Assembly: GCA_016704425.1 (NCBI GenBank)
Contig: JADJAC010000010.1
Span: forward strand, 303,501 to 367,500
Source of the DNA: Sphingomonadales bacterium
GTDB lineage: Bacteria; Pseudomonadota; Alphaproteobacteria; Sphingomonadales; Sphingomonadaceae
DNA: 64,000 nt
Direction: 5' to 3'
Every line of letters begins with the position of its first letter. Position 1 is the first letter of the stretch. The translations under genes and the position numbers were made by a program. Below, piece by piece: positions 44,435 through 53,895 of the stretch. The notes beneath the pieces were generated by a model. It was not told the origin of the DNA. It saw only the letters and a program-made list of their open reading frames with translations, and searched no databases.

Positions 44435-46699
44435 CTAAAGCGCAATCCCGCTTGCAGCGAGCACCGCCAACGTCACGAGTTCAGATGCATTTGAGGCCAT
44501 CGTCGCAATCTGCACCGGCTTTTCCATGCCAACCAGCATCGGGCCGATCACGGAGTCCCCGCCCAGTTCGCGCAGCAGCTTGGCCGAAAGATTGGCCGAC
44601 TGCAGCCCCGGCATGACAAGCACGTTTGCAGGCCCCGAAAGCCGGCTGAACGGATAATTGACCATCAACTTTGGGTTGAGCGCGACGTCAGGCGCCATTT
44701 CGCCTTCATATTCGAAGCTGACCCCGCGCGAATCGAGAATTTCCACCGCATCGCGGATCGGCCCGAGCCAGTTGCCCGAGGGATTCCCGAAGGTCGAGTA
44801 GGAGAGAAAGGCGACGCGCGGCTCATGCCCCATCCGGCGCGCAACTGCGGCCGTCTGCTCGGCGATATCAGCAAGCTCGGCAGCCGAAGGACGCTCATTG
44901 ACGGTGGTATCCGCCATGAACACGGTATGCGACTGCCCAACGAGGACGTGGATGCCGAACGGTGTCCGGCCCTCTGCCTGGTCAAGCACACGGCGCACTT
45001 CCCGCAGCGACTGGCCATAGGTCCGCGTCACACCGGTGATCATCGCATCCGCTTCTCCCATCTTGAGCAGAAGCGATGCGAAGATGTTGCGGTCCGTATT
45101 GACCAACCGCTCGCATTCGCGGTGGAGATACCCCCTGCGTTGCAAACGGCCGTACAGAATTTCGACCATAGCCGGAACGAGCGGCGAATGGCGGCTGTTG
45201 TGGATCTCGAAACTCTCCGGATCGTCAACGCCGAGCGCCCTGAGCTTCTCGCGCACATCGTCACGACCGATCAGCACGGGCGTACCGCATCCACCGTCCC
45301 TGAAGGCAATGGCCGCGCGCAGCACAACTTCCTCTTCGGCTTCGGCAAAGACGACGCGTTTGGGATGAGCGCGGGCATTGTCATAGGCGAGCGTCAGTAC
45401 CGAGGTCGTCGGGTTCAACCGCGCGCGCAGGGACATGCGATATTCGTCCATGTCGAGGATCGGCTTGGTCGCAACGCCCGAATCCATCGCCGCCTGGGCA
45501 ACTGCCGCCGGCACAACTTCCATCAGTCGCGGATCAAACGGCGCAGGAATGATATAATCCTGCCCGAAACTGGCAAGCTGTCCGCCGTAGGCTGCCGCCA
45601 CTTCCTCGGGCACCGCTTCGCGGGCCAGCTCCGCGATCGCATAGGCAGCGGCAATCTTCATTTCCTCGTTGATGGTCGTCGCCCGCACATCAAGCGCGCC
45701 CCGAAAGATGAATGGAAATCCCAGCACATTGTTGACCTGGTTGGGATAGTCGGAACGGCCCGTCGCAACGATGCAATCGGGGCGGACGGCCTTGGCTTCG
45801 GGTGGCGTAATTTCGGGGTCAGGATTGGCCATTGCGAAAATGATCGGGCGCGTTGCCATTTTTTCGATCATTTCGCCGCGCAACGCGCCTGCTGCCGAAA
45901 GGCCGAGGAAAATGTCCGCACCAACCAGCGCTTCCTCCAGCGTCCGCGCTTCGGTTATTGCGGCATGGGCCGACTTCCACTGGTCCATGCCCTCTTGTCG
46001 ACCCTGGTAGATCACGCCTTTCCTGTCGCACATGATGACGTTGCCGGGTGAAACTCCCATCGCCTTGATCAGTTCGGTACAGGCAATTGCCGCAGCACCG
46101 GCCCCGTTTACGACCACCTTGACGTCGCCAAGGTTGCGACCGGTAATCTCGCAGGCATTGATAAGGCCTGCTGCACTGATGATTGCCGTGCCATGCTGGT
46201 CATCATGCATAACCGGAATTTTCATGCGCTCCTTCAGCGCCTGCTCGATGACGAAACATTCGGGTGCCTTGATATCTTCAAGGTTGATCCCCCCGAAGCT
46301 GGGCTCAAGCAGGGCAACGGCATTGATGAAGGCGTCCGGGTCCTCCGTCGCAAGTTCAAGATCAATCGCGTCGACATCGGCAAAGCGCTTGAAGAGGACT
46401 GCCTTGCCTTCCATCACCGGCTTTGATGCGAGCGCGCCGAGATTGCCAAGGCCGAGAATGGCTGTTCCATTGGAAATCACGGCTACCAGATTGCCCTTGG
46501 CCGTATAGTCATAAGCGAGAGCCGGATCATCGGCGATTGCAAGCACAGGAACCGCGACGCCGGGCGAATAGGCAAGACTCAGGTCGCGCTGGGTTGCCAT
46601 CGGCTTGGAGGCAACAATTTCGATTTTGCCCGGACGGCCGGTGGAATGATAAATCAGGGCCTCCCGGTCGGAAAACTGCACTCTTGCTTCGTCGCTCAT
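44435..46699 (-). CDS. maeB: NADP-dependent malic enzyme with phosphotransacetylase-like domain
   Basis: The 754-residue protein decarboxylates malate to pyruvate. The first half holds the malic-enzyme fold (LSLAYSPGVAVP, DDQHGTAIISAAGL, NGAGAAAIACTELI, the NADP-binding part), and the second half from about residue 430 is homologous to phosphate acetyltransferase (VVFAEAEEEVVLRAA, then GMGHEPRVAFLSYSTFGNP-type sequence), which in MaeB is usually regulatory and not catalytic. It is convergent with bamE and divergent from mutS. Confidence 0.95.
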   Translation of the reverse strand: MSDEARVQFSDREALIYHSTGRPGKIEIVASKPMATQRDLSLAYSPGVAVPVLAIADDPALAYDYTAKGNLVAVISNGTAILGLGNLGALASKPVMEGKAVLFKRFADVDAIDLELATEDPDAFINAVALLEPSFGGINLEDIKAPECFVIEQALKERMKIPVMHDDQHGTAIISAAGLINACEITGRNLGDVKVVVNGAGAAAIACTELIKAMGVSPGNVIMCDRKGVIYQGRQEGMDQWKSAHAAITEARTLEEALVGADIFLGLSAAGALRGEMIEKMATRPIIFAMANPDPEITPPEAKAVRPDCIVATGRSDYPNQVNNVLGFPFIFRGALDVRATTINEEMKIAAAYAIAELAREAVPEEVAAAYGGQLASFGQDYIIPAPFDPRLMEVVPAAVAQAAMDSGVATKPILDMDEYRMSLRARLNPTTSVLTLAYDNARAHPKRVVFAEAEEEVVLRAAIAFRDGGCGTPVLIGRDDVREKLRALGVDDPESFEIHNSRHSPLVPAMVEILYGRLQRRGYLHRECERLVNTDRNIFASLLLKMGEADAMITGVTRTYGQSLREVRRVLDQAEGRTPFGIHVLVGQSHTVFMADTTVNERPSAAELADIAEQTAAVARRMGHEPRVAFLSYSTFGNPSGNWLGPIRDAVEILDSRGVSFEYEGEMAPDVALNPKLMVNYPFSRLSGPANVLVMPGLQSANLSAKLLRELGGDSVIGPMLVGMEKPVQIATMASNASELVTLAVLAASGIAL

Positions 46700-46820
46700 T
46701 CCCTACCCCTGTTTTCGCCGCGAATCCGTCCCGCTTGCCTGCCATTCAATCCATTAGGCGCTGAACCTTGAGACGGGAAGACGGGTTTGAGCCTGTCGGT
46801 AAAATCGCTATCGGGGGGTC

Positions 46821-49409
46821 ATGGCTGACGCTTCTCCCACTCCCATGATGGCGCAATATTTCGCGCTGAAGGCAGAAGCACCGGATTGCCTGTTGTTTTA
46901 CCGCATGGGCGACTTCTTCGAGCTCTTCTTTGACGACGCTAAGGTTGCAGCAGCGGTGCTCGATATTGCCCTTACAGCGCGCGGCGAACATCTGGGCGCC
47001 CCGATACCGATGTGCGGCGTGCCCGTTCATGCGATGGAGGCCTATCTTGCGCGACTGATCAAGGCCGGCCACCGCGTCGCCATTGCCGAACAGACGGAGA
47101 GTCCCGCCGCCGCCAAGGCGCGCGGATCCAAATCGATCGTCTCGCGGGGGATCGTCCGCGTCGTTACGGCGGGCACTCTGACCGAGGAAACCCTGCTCGA
47201 GGCGCGCGCGGCCAACTGGCTCGTTGCGGTTGCGCCGGTTGGGGAAGCGATCGGTATTGCGGCCGCCGACATTTCGACGGGACGCTTCGAAATCAGCGAA
47301 ACGACGCCTGCCGGTCTCGACGCCGAACTCGCGCGGCTCGCAGCAGCTGAAATCGTCATTCCCGAAGATTTTTCCATTGCAGGCCATGCCCGTCCACGGT
47401 CCGACTTTGATTCAGTGGCGGGTGAGGCGCGGCTCAAGCGGCTGTTCGGCGTTGCCACGCTGGATGGATTTGGCGGACTGACCCGGGCCCAGATGGCAGC
47501 ATCGGGCGGGCTCATCGCCTATCTCGAACATGCCGGAAAGGGAACGCTGCCGTTCCTGTGTGCACCGGTAAAACGCGCGGCAACCGATCATATGCTGATC
47601 GATGCTGCGACGCGTGAAAGCCTCGAACTCGTTCGCTCGGCGAGTGGCAGCCGCAGTGGCAGCTTGCTTGATGCCTTGGACCGCTCTGTGACGCCGGGCG
47701 GCGCTCGGCTGCTTGCCAGTGATATCGGCGCTCCCTTGATGGACCGGGCCGCGATCCAGTCGCGGCTCGACCTGGTAAACCATTATGTCGACAATGGCGG
47801 CGCCCGCGATGCCATGCGTGCGGCGCTCCGCGCGCTCCCCGACGTTGCACGCGCACTGGGGCGCCTCTCAGCAGGCAGGGGCGGGCCACGCGACCTTGGA
47901 CAATTGCGCGACGGGCTGGGCGAGGCCCGGATCCTGCGGGAGCGGCTCTCTAAAGGGAGTGATGTGCCGCCATTGCTTGCCGAGCTTTTGCCGCTGCTTG
48001 ATGGCCATGGCGCGCTTGTCGACCTGCTGTCGCGCGCACTGGTGCCGACGCCGCCCATTGATGCCGCACAGGGTGGCTATATCGCAGAGGGCTATGATGC
48101 AGCGCTCGATGCGCTGCGCAGCACGGGGGGGAGCGGTCGACGCGACATTGCGCTGCTCGAAGCGCGATATCGGGAACAGACCGGCATTGCGGCGCTCAAG
48201 ATCAAGCACAACAATGTGCTGGGCTATCACATCGAGGTTTCCGCGAAGAATGCCGATCCTCTGATGGCCGTCGATTCGGGCTTCACCCACCGGCAGACGC
48301 TGGCCGGAGTCGTCCGTTTCAATGCGCCCGAGCTGCATGAGCTGGCGATGAGTGTGACCCAGGCCGGCGCCCACGCACTTGCGGCAGAGGCAGCGCACCT
48401 GGAAGAACTCACGGCGGCTGCCCTCGCCCGGTCATCGGAAATAGCCGCAACAGCTGATGCGCTCGCCCGGTTTGACGTGGCATCGGCACTCGCCGAGCGT
48501 GCGGTCGAAGGCGGCTGGTGCCGCCCGACATTGGTCGAGGACGCCCGCTTCGACGTGACAGCTGGTCGACACCCGGTGGTCGAGGCTGCACTGGCGAGAG
48601 GCGGCGCGCGCTTCGTCGCGAATGACGTCATGCTGAGACCGGAGTCCCGGCTCTGGCTCGTGACGGGCCCCAACATGGGCGGCAAATCGACATTCCTGCG
48701 CCAGAACGCCCTGATCGCGGTGCTTGCCCAGGCCGGCAGCTATGTTCCTGCAGACTCCGCCACGCTTGGTCTGGTCGACCGGCTGTTCAGCCGCGTCGGG
48801 GCTTCGGACAATCTTGCTCGCGGCCGATCGACCTTCATGGTCGAAATGGTGGAAACGGCAGCGATCCTTGCCCAGGCGACCGAGCGCAGCTTTATCATCC
48901 TTGACGAGGTCGGCCGCGGCACGTCGACCTATGACGGTCTGGCGATTGCATGGGCTGTGGTCGAGGCCGTGCATGAGATCAATCGCAGCCGGTGCCTGTT
49001 CGCGACGCACTATCATGAACTGACCCGGCTCGCCGAAAAGCTCGATGCCCTGTCGCTCCACCACGTCCGTGCGCGAGAATATAAGGGCGACCTCGTCCTG
49101 CTCCATGAGCTGGCCAGCGGCCCGGCAGATCGCAGCTATGGCATAGCTGTCGGGCGCCTTGCAGGGTTGCCGCCCGCGGTCCTGGCGCGCGCAAAGGCCG
49201 TGCTATCGAAACTCGAGGCCGGGCGCGATGCGACCGGTGGTCTGGCGGCTGGCCTTGACGATTTGCCGCTTTTCGCGGCGGTAGCACCAGAGCCCGAAGC
49301 CCGTGATGCGATCCATGTCGCACTGGAAGCAATCGATGTAGACGCACTCAGCCCACGGGAAGCGTTGGACAGGCTTTATGAGCTGAAGCAATTGTCGCAG
49401 CAGGGATAG
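46821..49409 (+). CDS. mutS: DNA mismatch repair protein MutS
   Basis: MutS recognises mismatches and small loops. The 862 residues begin MADASPTPMMAQYFALKAEA and keep the mismatch-reading Phe-x-Glu motif in GDFFELFFDDAK. The C-terminal ATPase has Walker A GPNMGGKSTFLRQ, the NLARGRSTFMVEM signature, and Walker B ILDEVGRGTSTYDG. Length is normal for MutS-I and no domain is missing. It is divergent from maeB with about 120 bases between. Confidence 0.97.
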   Translation: MADASPTPMMAQYFALKAEAPDCLLFYRMGDFFELFFDDAKVAAAVLDIALTARGEHLGAPIPMCGVPVHAMEAYLARLIKAGHRVAIAEQTESPAAAKARGSKSIVSRGIVRVVTAGTLTEETLLEARAANWLVAVAPVGEAIGIAAADISTGRFEISETTPAGLDAELARLAAAEIVIPEDFSIAGHARPRSDFDSVAGEARLKRLFGVATLDGFGGLTRAQMAASGGLIAYLEHAGKGTLPFLCAPVKRAATDHMLIDAATRESLELVRSASGSRSGSLLDALDRSVTPGGARLLASDIGAPLMDRAAIQSRLDLVNHYVDNGGARDAMRAALRALPDVARALGRLSAGRGGPRDLGQLRDGLGEARILRERLSKGSDVPPLLAELLPLLDGHGALVDLLSRALVPTPPIDAAQGGYIAEGYDAALDALRSTGGSGRRDIALLEARYREQTGIAALKIKHNNVLGYHIEVSAKNADPLMAVDSGFTHRQTLAGVVRFNAPELHELAMSVTQAGAHALAAEAAHLEELTAAALARSSEIAATADALARFDVASALAERAVEGGWCRPTLVEDARFDVTAGRHPVVEAALARGGARFVANDVMLRPESRLWLVTGPNMGGKSTFLRQNALIAVLAQAGSYVPADSATLGLVDRLFSRVGASDNLARGRSTFMVEMVETAAILAQATERSFIILDEVGRGTSTYDGLAIAWAVVEAVHEINRSRCLFATHYHELTRLAEKLDALSLHHVRAREYKGDLVLLHELASGPADRSYGIAVGRLAGLPPAVLARAKAVLSKLEAGRDATGGLAAGLDDLPLFAAVAPEPEARDAIHVALEAIDVDALSPREALDRLYELKQLSQQG

Positions 49410-49421
49410 AGGCTTGGGGCT

Positions 49422-50171
49422 CTAGATCCCCGCATACCATTCATAGCCGGCGCCATCTTCCCAATAACCGCCCTTGCCGCCGTAAAGTTTCGACAGGTCG
49501 TCGACGGCTTCGATCCGCTCCACATATTTGGCCTGCTTGTAGCCGAGCTGCCTCTCAACCCGAAGGCGCAAGGGAGCGCCATTGCCGATCATCAGCGTTT
49601 CATCATTGAGGGCCCAGGCCAGGATCGTTTGCGGATGGAAGGCGTCGATCAGGTCGATGCTTTCATAATAGGGCGTGCCAAAGCCCATCTTGTCGGCACA
49701 ATGAAAGACGAGAAACCGCGCCTGCGATTTGAGGCCTGCCGCATCGAGCAGCAACTTCAGCGGGATGCCAGTCCATTTGCCAATGGCGCTCCATCCTTCA
49801 ACGCAGTCGTGGCGCGTAATCTGGCTGCGCTTGGGTCCGGCCATCAACTGGGCAACCGAAAAAGCCTGTGGGCGAGCGACCAACCCATCCACCGTCAATC
49901 GCCAGTTTGCAAATTTCTCTGATGCGTGTTTGGCATAGGCTTCCCCTCGCGGCTGGCGCGTGCCGTTCATGCGAAAGACGGGCGAACGCTGTTGCGGGCG
50001 AAATTCCTTCGCAAGCGCCATTCGATCCTGAAGGCTTCGCTGGATCGCGAAATTTCCCTTTTCGCCGAGCGCGAGCAGCTTTCGGAAATCCTCATTCTTC
50101 CCCAACGCATCGCACCCGCTGAGGAGGCCAGCAGCGCCACCGACCAGAATGTTGCGCCGTGTGATGATCAT
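49422..50171 (-). CDS. Periplasmic molybdopterin oxidoreductase, predicted Tat lipoprotein
   Basis: A sulfite oxidase/MsrP-superfamily enzyme of 249 residues. The N-terminus has a twin-arginine motif (TRRNIL, residues 4-9) and then a lipobox LLSGC with Cys20, so export by Tat and anchoring as a lipoprotein are predicted. The molybdenum-ligating Cys is Cys123 in HDCVEGWS, and the basic motif IGNGAPLRLRVERQLGYKQA follows. It overlaps the cytochrome b gene by four bases, so the pair would form a membrane-bound electron-transfer system. Substrate (sulfite, methionine sulfoxide or another) is not determined. Confidence 0.88.
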   Translation of the reverse strand: MIITRRNILVGGAAGLLSGCDALGKNEDFRKLLALGEKGNFAIQRSLQDRMALAKEFRPQQRSPVFRMNGTRQPRGEAYAKHASEKFANWRLTVDGLVARPQAFSVAQLMAGPKRSQITRHDCVEGWSAIGKWTGIPLKLLLDAAGLKSQARFLVFHCADKMGFGTPYYESIDLIDAFHPQTILAWALNDETLMIGNGAPLRLRVERQLGYKQAKYVERIEAVDDLSKLYGGKGGYWEDGAGYEWYAGI

Positions 50172-50929
50172 GCGCTGTCTCCCGAATTGCTGGCTGGTGG
50201 GGGCGAAAGGCGGAACCAGCCGGTGATCATGGAACGGATCTCGTTGACCGGTCCCGCCAGAATGACAAGCACGAGGTGAACGATGATGAAGGCGGCAATC
50301 CCCATCGCACAGATGAAATGGATGGACCGTGCCGACTGCCGCCCCCCGAACACATCGACAAGCCAGGGAAAAGCCGCGTTCATGCCAGGAGACATTGTGA
50401 GGCCGGTCAGGATCAGGAGCGGGATCAGCCCGAACAGGACAAGGCTGTATGTGATCTTCTGCAGCGGATTGTAGCGCGCTTCGCTCTCATGAAAGTCAAA
50501 CCGCGCATGCTTCTTGATGTCTTCCCACAGGTGCGCCGGCGCCACTTCTGCACGTGACAGCGCGACGTCCTTCCTGAGGTGGCCATTGAACAGGGACCAG
50601 ACCAGATAAGCGAGCAGTCCAAACGCCAGCACCCAGGCAAAGGCAAGGTGCCAGTGCCGTCCGAGCGCCAGATCATAGTTCGAAGGAAGCGTTGCCCAAC
50701 CTGGAAAACGTGGCAGTACGAGCCAGGGCTGGTCGAGATTGGCGCCATATTGGCCCCAATAAAGCCGGGGGTGCGCATTGAAGATCATCAACCCGGACAT
50801 CAGCATCACGAAAATCGCGACAGCATTCACCCAATGCCAGATGCGGGTCGAAAGACGGTGCCTGAAAACGGTTTGCGGTTGTGAAACCGGCGGATGAGCC
50901 GTTTCGCGCTTGCTCTCGGATTTGGCCAT
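50168..50929 (-). CDS. Cytochrome b-type membrane subunit
   Basis: The 253-residue protein resembles Ni/Fe-hydrogenase cytochrome b and the b561 group that pass quinol electrons to periplasmic partners. Four to five hydrophobic segments hold the heme-ligand histidines in TRIWHWVNAVAIFVML, GRHWHLAFAWVLAFGLL and the later RSIHFICAMGIAAFIIVHL. It is the first of a two-gene unit with the molybdopterin oxidoreductase, its natural partner. Confidence 0.9.
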   Translation of the reverse strand: MAKSESKRETAHPPVSQPQTVFRHRLSTRIWHWVNAVAIFVMLMSGLMIFNAHPRLYWGQYGANLDQPWLVLPRFPGWATLPSNYDLALGRHWHLAFAWVLAFGLLAYLVWSLFNGHLRKDVALSRAEVAPAHLWEDIKKHARFDFHESEARYNPLQKITYSLVLFGLIPLLILTGLTMSPGMNAAFPWLVDVFGGRQSARSIHFICAMGIAAFIIVHLVLVILAGPVNEIRSMITGWFRLSPPPASNSGDSA

Positions 50930-50989
50930 CGCACACTCCCTTTGCCTCGTGTTCGGGCATGGGTCAGCTTAGGTTACATACGGACGCAA

Positions 50990-52240
50990 TCAATCGACAA
51001 TCCGCTCACCCGTACCCCAGATCAACCAGACAATTGCTCCACCGACATTGATGGCGGCGGCCACGATAAAGGTTGCCGTGTAGCCCCCAGTCAGGTCCAG
51101 CAGGATACCCGTTGCCATGACGCCGATAATGCCCGGAAGGGTGCCTGCGGTATTGCTGATGCTCCAGAGCACATCAGCATGACGCGGAGCGATATCGAGA
51201 TGGTTGCTGGCAAAACCCGCCCAGCACAGGGACCCGATGCCAAGCGCACCACACATGGTGAACAGGGCAATGCCCGGCGTTGCCGCCTGTGAGGCAAACA
51301 GCAGGAACACAGCACCGCCACCCAGTCCTGTGCATTGCATGATCTTGCGGACGTGCGTCACGCGCCAACCCCGGGCGATCATGTTGTCCGCAACATGGGC
51401 CGACGCATTGCCGACAACGAACTGCGATACCCAGGGCAGGATGGAAAAAAGGCCCGACCCTTCGATCGACATGTGTTGAACATCACGAAAATAGCTCGGG
51501 AGCCAGCTGAGCATGAGGTACAGCGTCCAGTTGGCGCAGAAATGGTTGACCACCAACGCCCAGACTGCGGAGTGCGAAAACAGGTATTTCCAAGGCACCG
51601 TCGCAGGCGTTGTGCCGATATCGGCTTCAAGCGGAGCCAGCAGGGCCCGCTCCTCTTCCGTAATATGCGGATGCGCAGAAGGTCTCGCCCGGACCAGCCA
51701 GAACCAGACTAGCGAGAATGCCAGCCCCAAGGCGCCAAATGCGTAGAAAACGGAATGCCAGCCATAATGGGTGACGAGCCAGCCGGACGTCGACAGCGCG
51801 AATATGGTTCCCAGCGGAATTCCGGTCAGGTTCATGGCAGCGGCGCGGCTGCGCTCGGGCTTGGGAAACCAGCGCGCCAACAGATTGTATACTGCAGGAA
51901 AACTCGCGGACTCGCCCACGCCCATCAGGATTCGCGTCACGATGAGGGCGGTGAGTGAGATACCAGCTGCAATGGGTGTCAGCACGGTAAAGAGCGACCA
52001 CCCTGCCAGCGCCACGCCCATGAGCACCCGACCGCCAAACTTGTTGGCGAGCCACCCGGTCGGCAACATCGCAGCCATGTAGCCGATGAAGAAGGAGGAG
52101 AGGACGAAACCCTTGGTGGTTCCCGACCAGCCAAATTCCTCGGTCATCGGGATGATCGCGACCGAAATATTGACCCTGTCTATATAGCAGATGAAGGTCG
52201 CGATCGCGCACATGAGCGCCACGATTGTTCGTTTGTTCAT
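50990..52240 (-). CDS. MFS transporter, anion:cation symporter (ACS) type
   Basis: The 416-residue protein starts at ATG 52240 (MNKRTIVALMCAIATFICYI); the in-frame extension to 52420 runs into the divergent ligase gene and is rejected. About 12 membrane segments are visible, with the ACS-type loops GWLANKFGGRVLMG and MGVGESASFPAVYNLLARWF. This group imports organic anions such as sugar acids and aromatic acids. Being divergent from an acyl-CoA ligase gene suggests uptake of an acid that the ligase activates. Confidence 0.85.
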   Translation of the reverse strand: MNKRTIVALMCAIATFICYIDRVNISVAIIPMTEEFGWSGTTKGFVLSSFFIGYMAAMLPTGWLANKFGGRVLMGVALAGWSLFTVLTPIAAGISLTALIVTRILMGVGESASFPAVYNLLARWFPKPERSRAAAMNLTGIPLGTIFALSTSGWLVTHYGWHSVFYAFGALGLAFSLVWFWLVRARPSAHPHITEEERALLAPLEADIGTTPATVPWKYLFSHSAVWALVVNHFCANWTLYLMLSWLPSYFRDVQHMSIEGSGLFSILPWVSQFVVGNASAHVADNMIARGWRVTHVRKIMQCTGLGGGAVFLLFASQAATPGIALFTMCGALGIGSLCWAGFASNHLDIAPRHADVLWSISNTAGTLPGIIGVMATGILLDLTGGYTATFIVAAAINVGGAIVWLIWGTGERIVD

Positions 52241-52356
52241 TGGCTTTTCTCCCCCGGCACATGGTGTGGCCGAGGTGCCCCCGACATGCAAGCGAGTCAG
52301 CTTGCCTGAATTCCGGTCCTCGCCTAGCCTGCTGGAAAAGGGGAGAGGAAGCAGCA

Positions 52357-53895
52357 ATGGCGAGCCGTTCAGACGATCTATTGGTGCATGACTGGATTGC
52401 CGAACACGCATTCCGCACACCCGGCAAGCTGGCCACGATCGACCTTCATTCAGGCCGCCGCCACAGTTATGCCAAGATGCATGCCCGCGTTGCCGGTCTT
52501 GCTGGACACATGCACAGCCTTGGCATTGCGCAGGGCGATCGCGTCGGGCTGCTGGCGATGAACAGCAGCGATTTTCTTGATGCGATGTTTGCCTGCTGGA
52601 GGATTGGCGCAGTCTGCACGACGCTCAACTTTCGCCTGACTGCCCATGAACTCGCCTTCATGGTCAAGGACAGCGGTTGCAAGCTGGTCTTCCATGACTG
52701 CGACCTGGCGTCGGTCGTTGCGCCTCTTCAGGGCATGACCAACGTCGACCATTGGATCGAAATGGATGCGTCCGGCGAAGGCGGCGCTTTCGAAGCCACA
52801 ATTGCTGATGCAACGCCGATCTGGAACCAGGTGCCGCAGCTGGAATCGGATCTGTGCATGATCATGTATTCATCAGGCACCACCGGAACGCCAAAGGGCG
52901 TGATGTTCAATCACGGCCAGTTCTTTTTCATCAACGCGGGCAGCATGGGCATGGCCGGCGCGTCGGCAAAGATGGTCGGGCTCGTCGCCCTGCCGCTGTT
53001 TCACATCGGTGGCCTGGTTGCCTATACGACGATCACGCTGGGCGCCGGCGGCACCGTTGTGATCGAACGCAGCTTCGATGCCGGCCGCTTGCTCGACACA
53101 TTCGATAGTGCCGAACTTGGGGTGACCCATTTTCTCGGCGTGCCGGCCATGTTCAATGCGATGCAGGCGCACCCACGATTTGCCACCACCGATTTCTCAC
53201 GCATGATCACAACTGCATGCGGCGCCGAAAGTGTGCCCGAAGCCCTGCTGCGAACCTGGTACAATCGGGGCGTCGTGATCCGCGAAGGCTATGGCATGAC
53301 GGAGACATGCGCAGCCTGCCTCATGCTCGAGGCGCGGGATGTGCCGGGCAAGATCGGTTCAGCTGGCAAGCCCGTGCGCCATTGCCAGGCGATGATCGCG
53401 CGTGCGGATGGAACCGAAGCCACTACGGATGAACTCGGCGAAATCTGGATGCGCGGCAAGAACATCACGCCGGGATATTGGAACCGGCCGGATGCCAATG
53501 CATCCAGCTTCGTCAATGGCTGGTTCCGGTCAGGCGATGTCGGCCGGAAAGACGCGGACGGCTATTTCTATGTCGAGGACAGGGTGAAGGACATGTACAT
53601 TTCCGGCGGCGAGAATGTGTATCCGGCCGAGATCGAGAATATCCTCTACGAACTGGCCGCGATACGGGAGGTTGCCGTCATTGGCCTGCCTGATGCCAAA
53701 TGGGGCGAAGCGGGATGTGTTGTCGCAGCCCTGAAGGATGACGCGTTGCTGACTCTCGAGGAGATACAGGCCCATTGCCGTGACCGGCTTGCCCGCTTCA
53801 AGCATCCTGCGCGGCTGGAGTTTGTGGAAGCCTTGCCCCGAAACGCGACGGGCAAGGTCCTGAAATTCGAGCTGCGGGCGATGTTTGCCCGCTAG
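52357..53895 (+). CDS. AMP-dependent acyl-CoA ligase
   Basis: This adenylate-forming enzyme activates a carboxylic acid to its CoA thioester. The start at ATG 52357, behind GGGAGAGGAA, gives 512 residues. Motifs are the P-loop YSSGTTGTPKGVMF, YGMTETCAAC, GWFRSGDVG, KDMYISGGENVYPAEIE and the catalytic lysine region NATGKVLK. The substrate (fatty, aromatic or other acid) cannot be read from sequence. It is divergent from an ACS-type transporter and overlaps the convergent rlmN by four bases. Confidence 0.9.
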   Translation: MASRSDDLLVHDWIAEHAFRTPGKLATIDLHSGRRHSYAKMHARVAGLAGHMHSLGIAQGDRVGLLAMNSSDFLDAMFACWRIGAVCTTLNFRLTAHELAFMVKDSGCKLVFHDCDLASVVAPLQGMTNVDHWIEMDASGEGGAFEATIADATPIWNQVPQLESDLCMIMYSSGTTGTPKGVMFNHGQFFFINAGSMGMAGASAKMVGLVALPLFHIGGLVAYTTITLGAGGTVVIERSFDAGRLLDTFDSAELGVTHFLGVPAMFNAMQAHPRFATTDFSRMITTACGAESVPEALLRTWYNRGVVIREGYGMTETCAACLMLEARDVPGKIGSAGKPVRHCQAMIARADGTEATTDELGEIWMRGKNITPGYWNRPDANASSFVNGWFRSGDVGRKDADGYFYVEDRVKDMYISGGENVYPAEIENILYELAAIREVAVIGLPDAKWGEAGCVVAALKDDALLTLEEIQAHCRDRLARFKHPARLEFVEALPRNATGKVLKFELRAMFAR

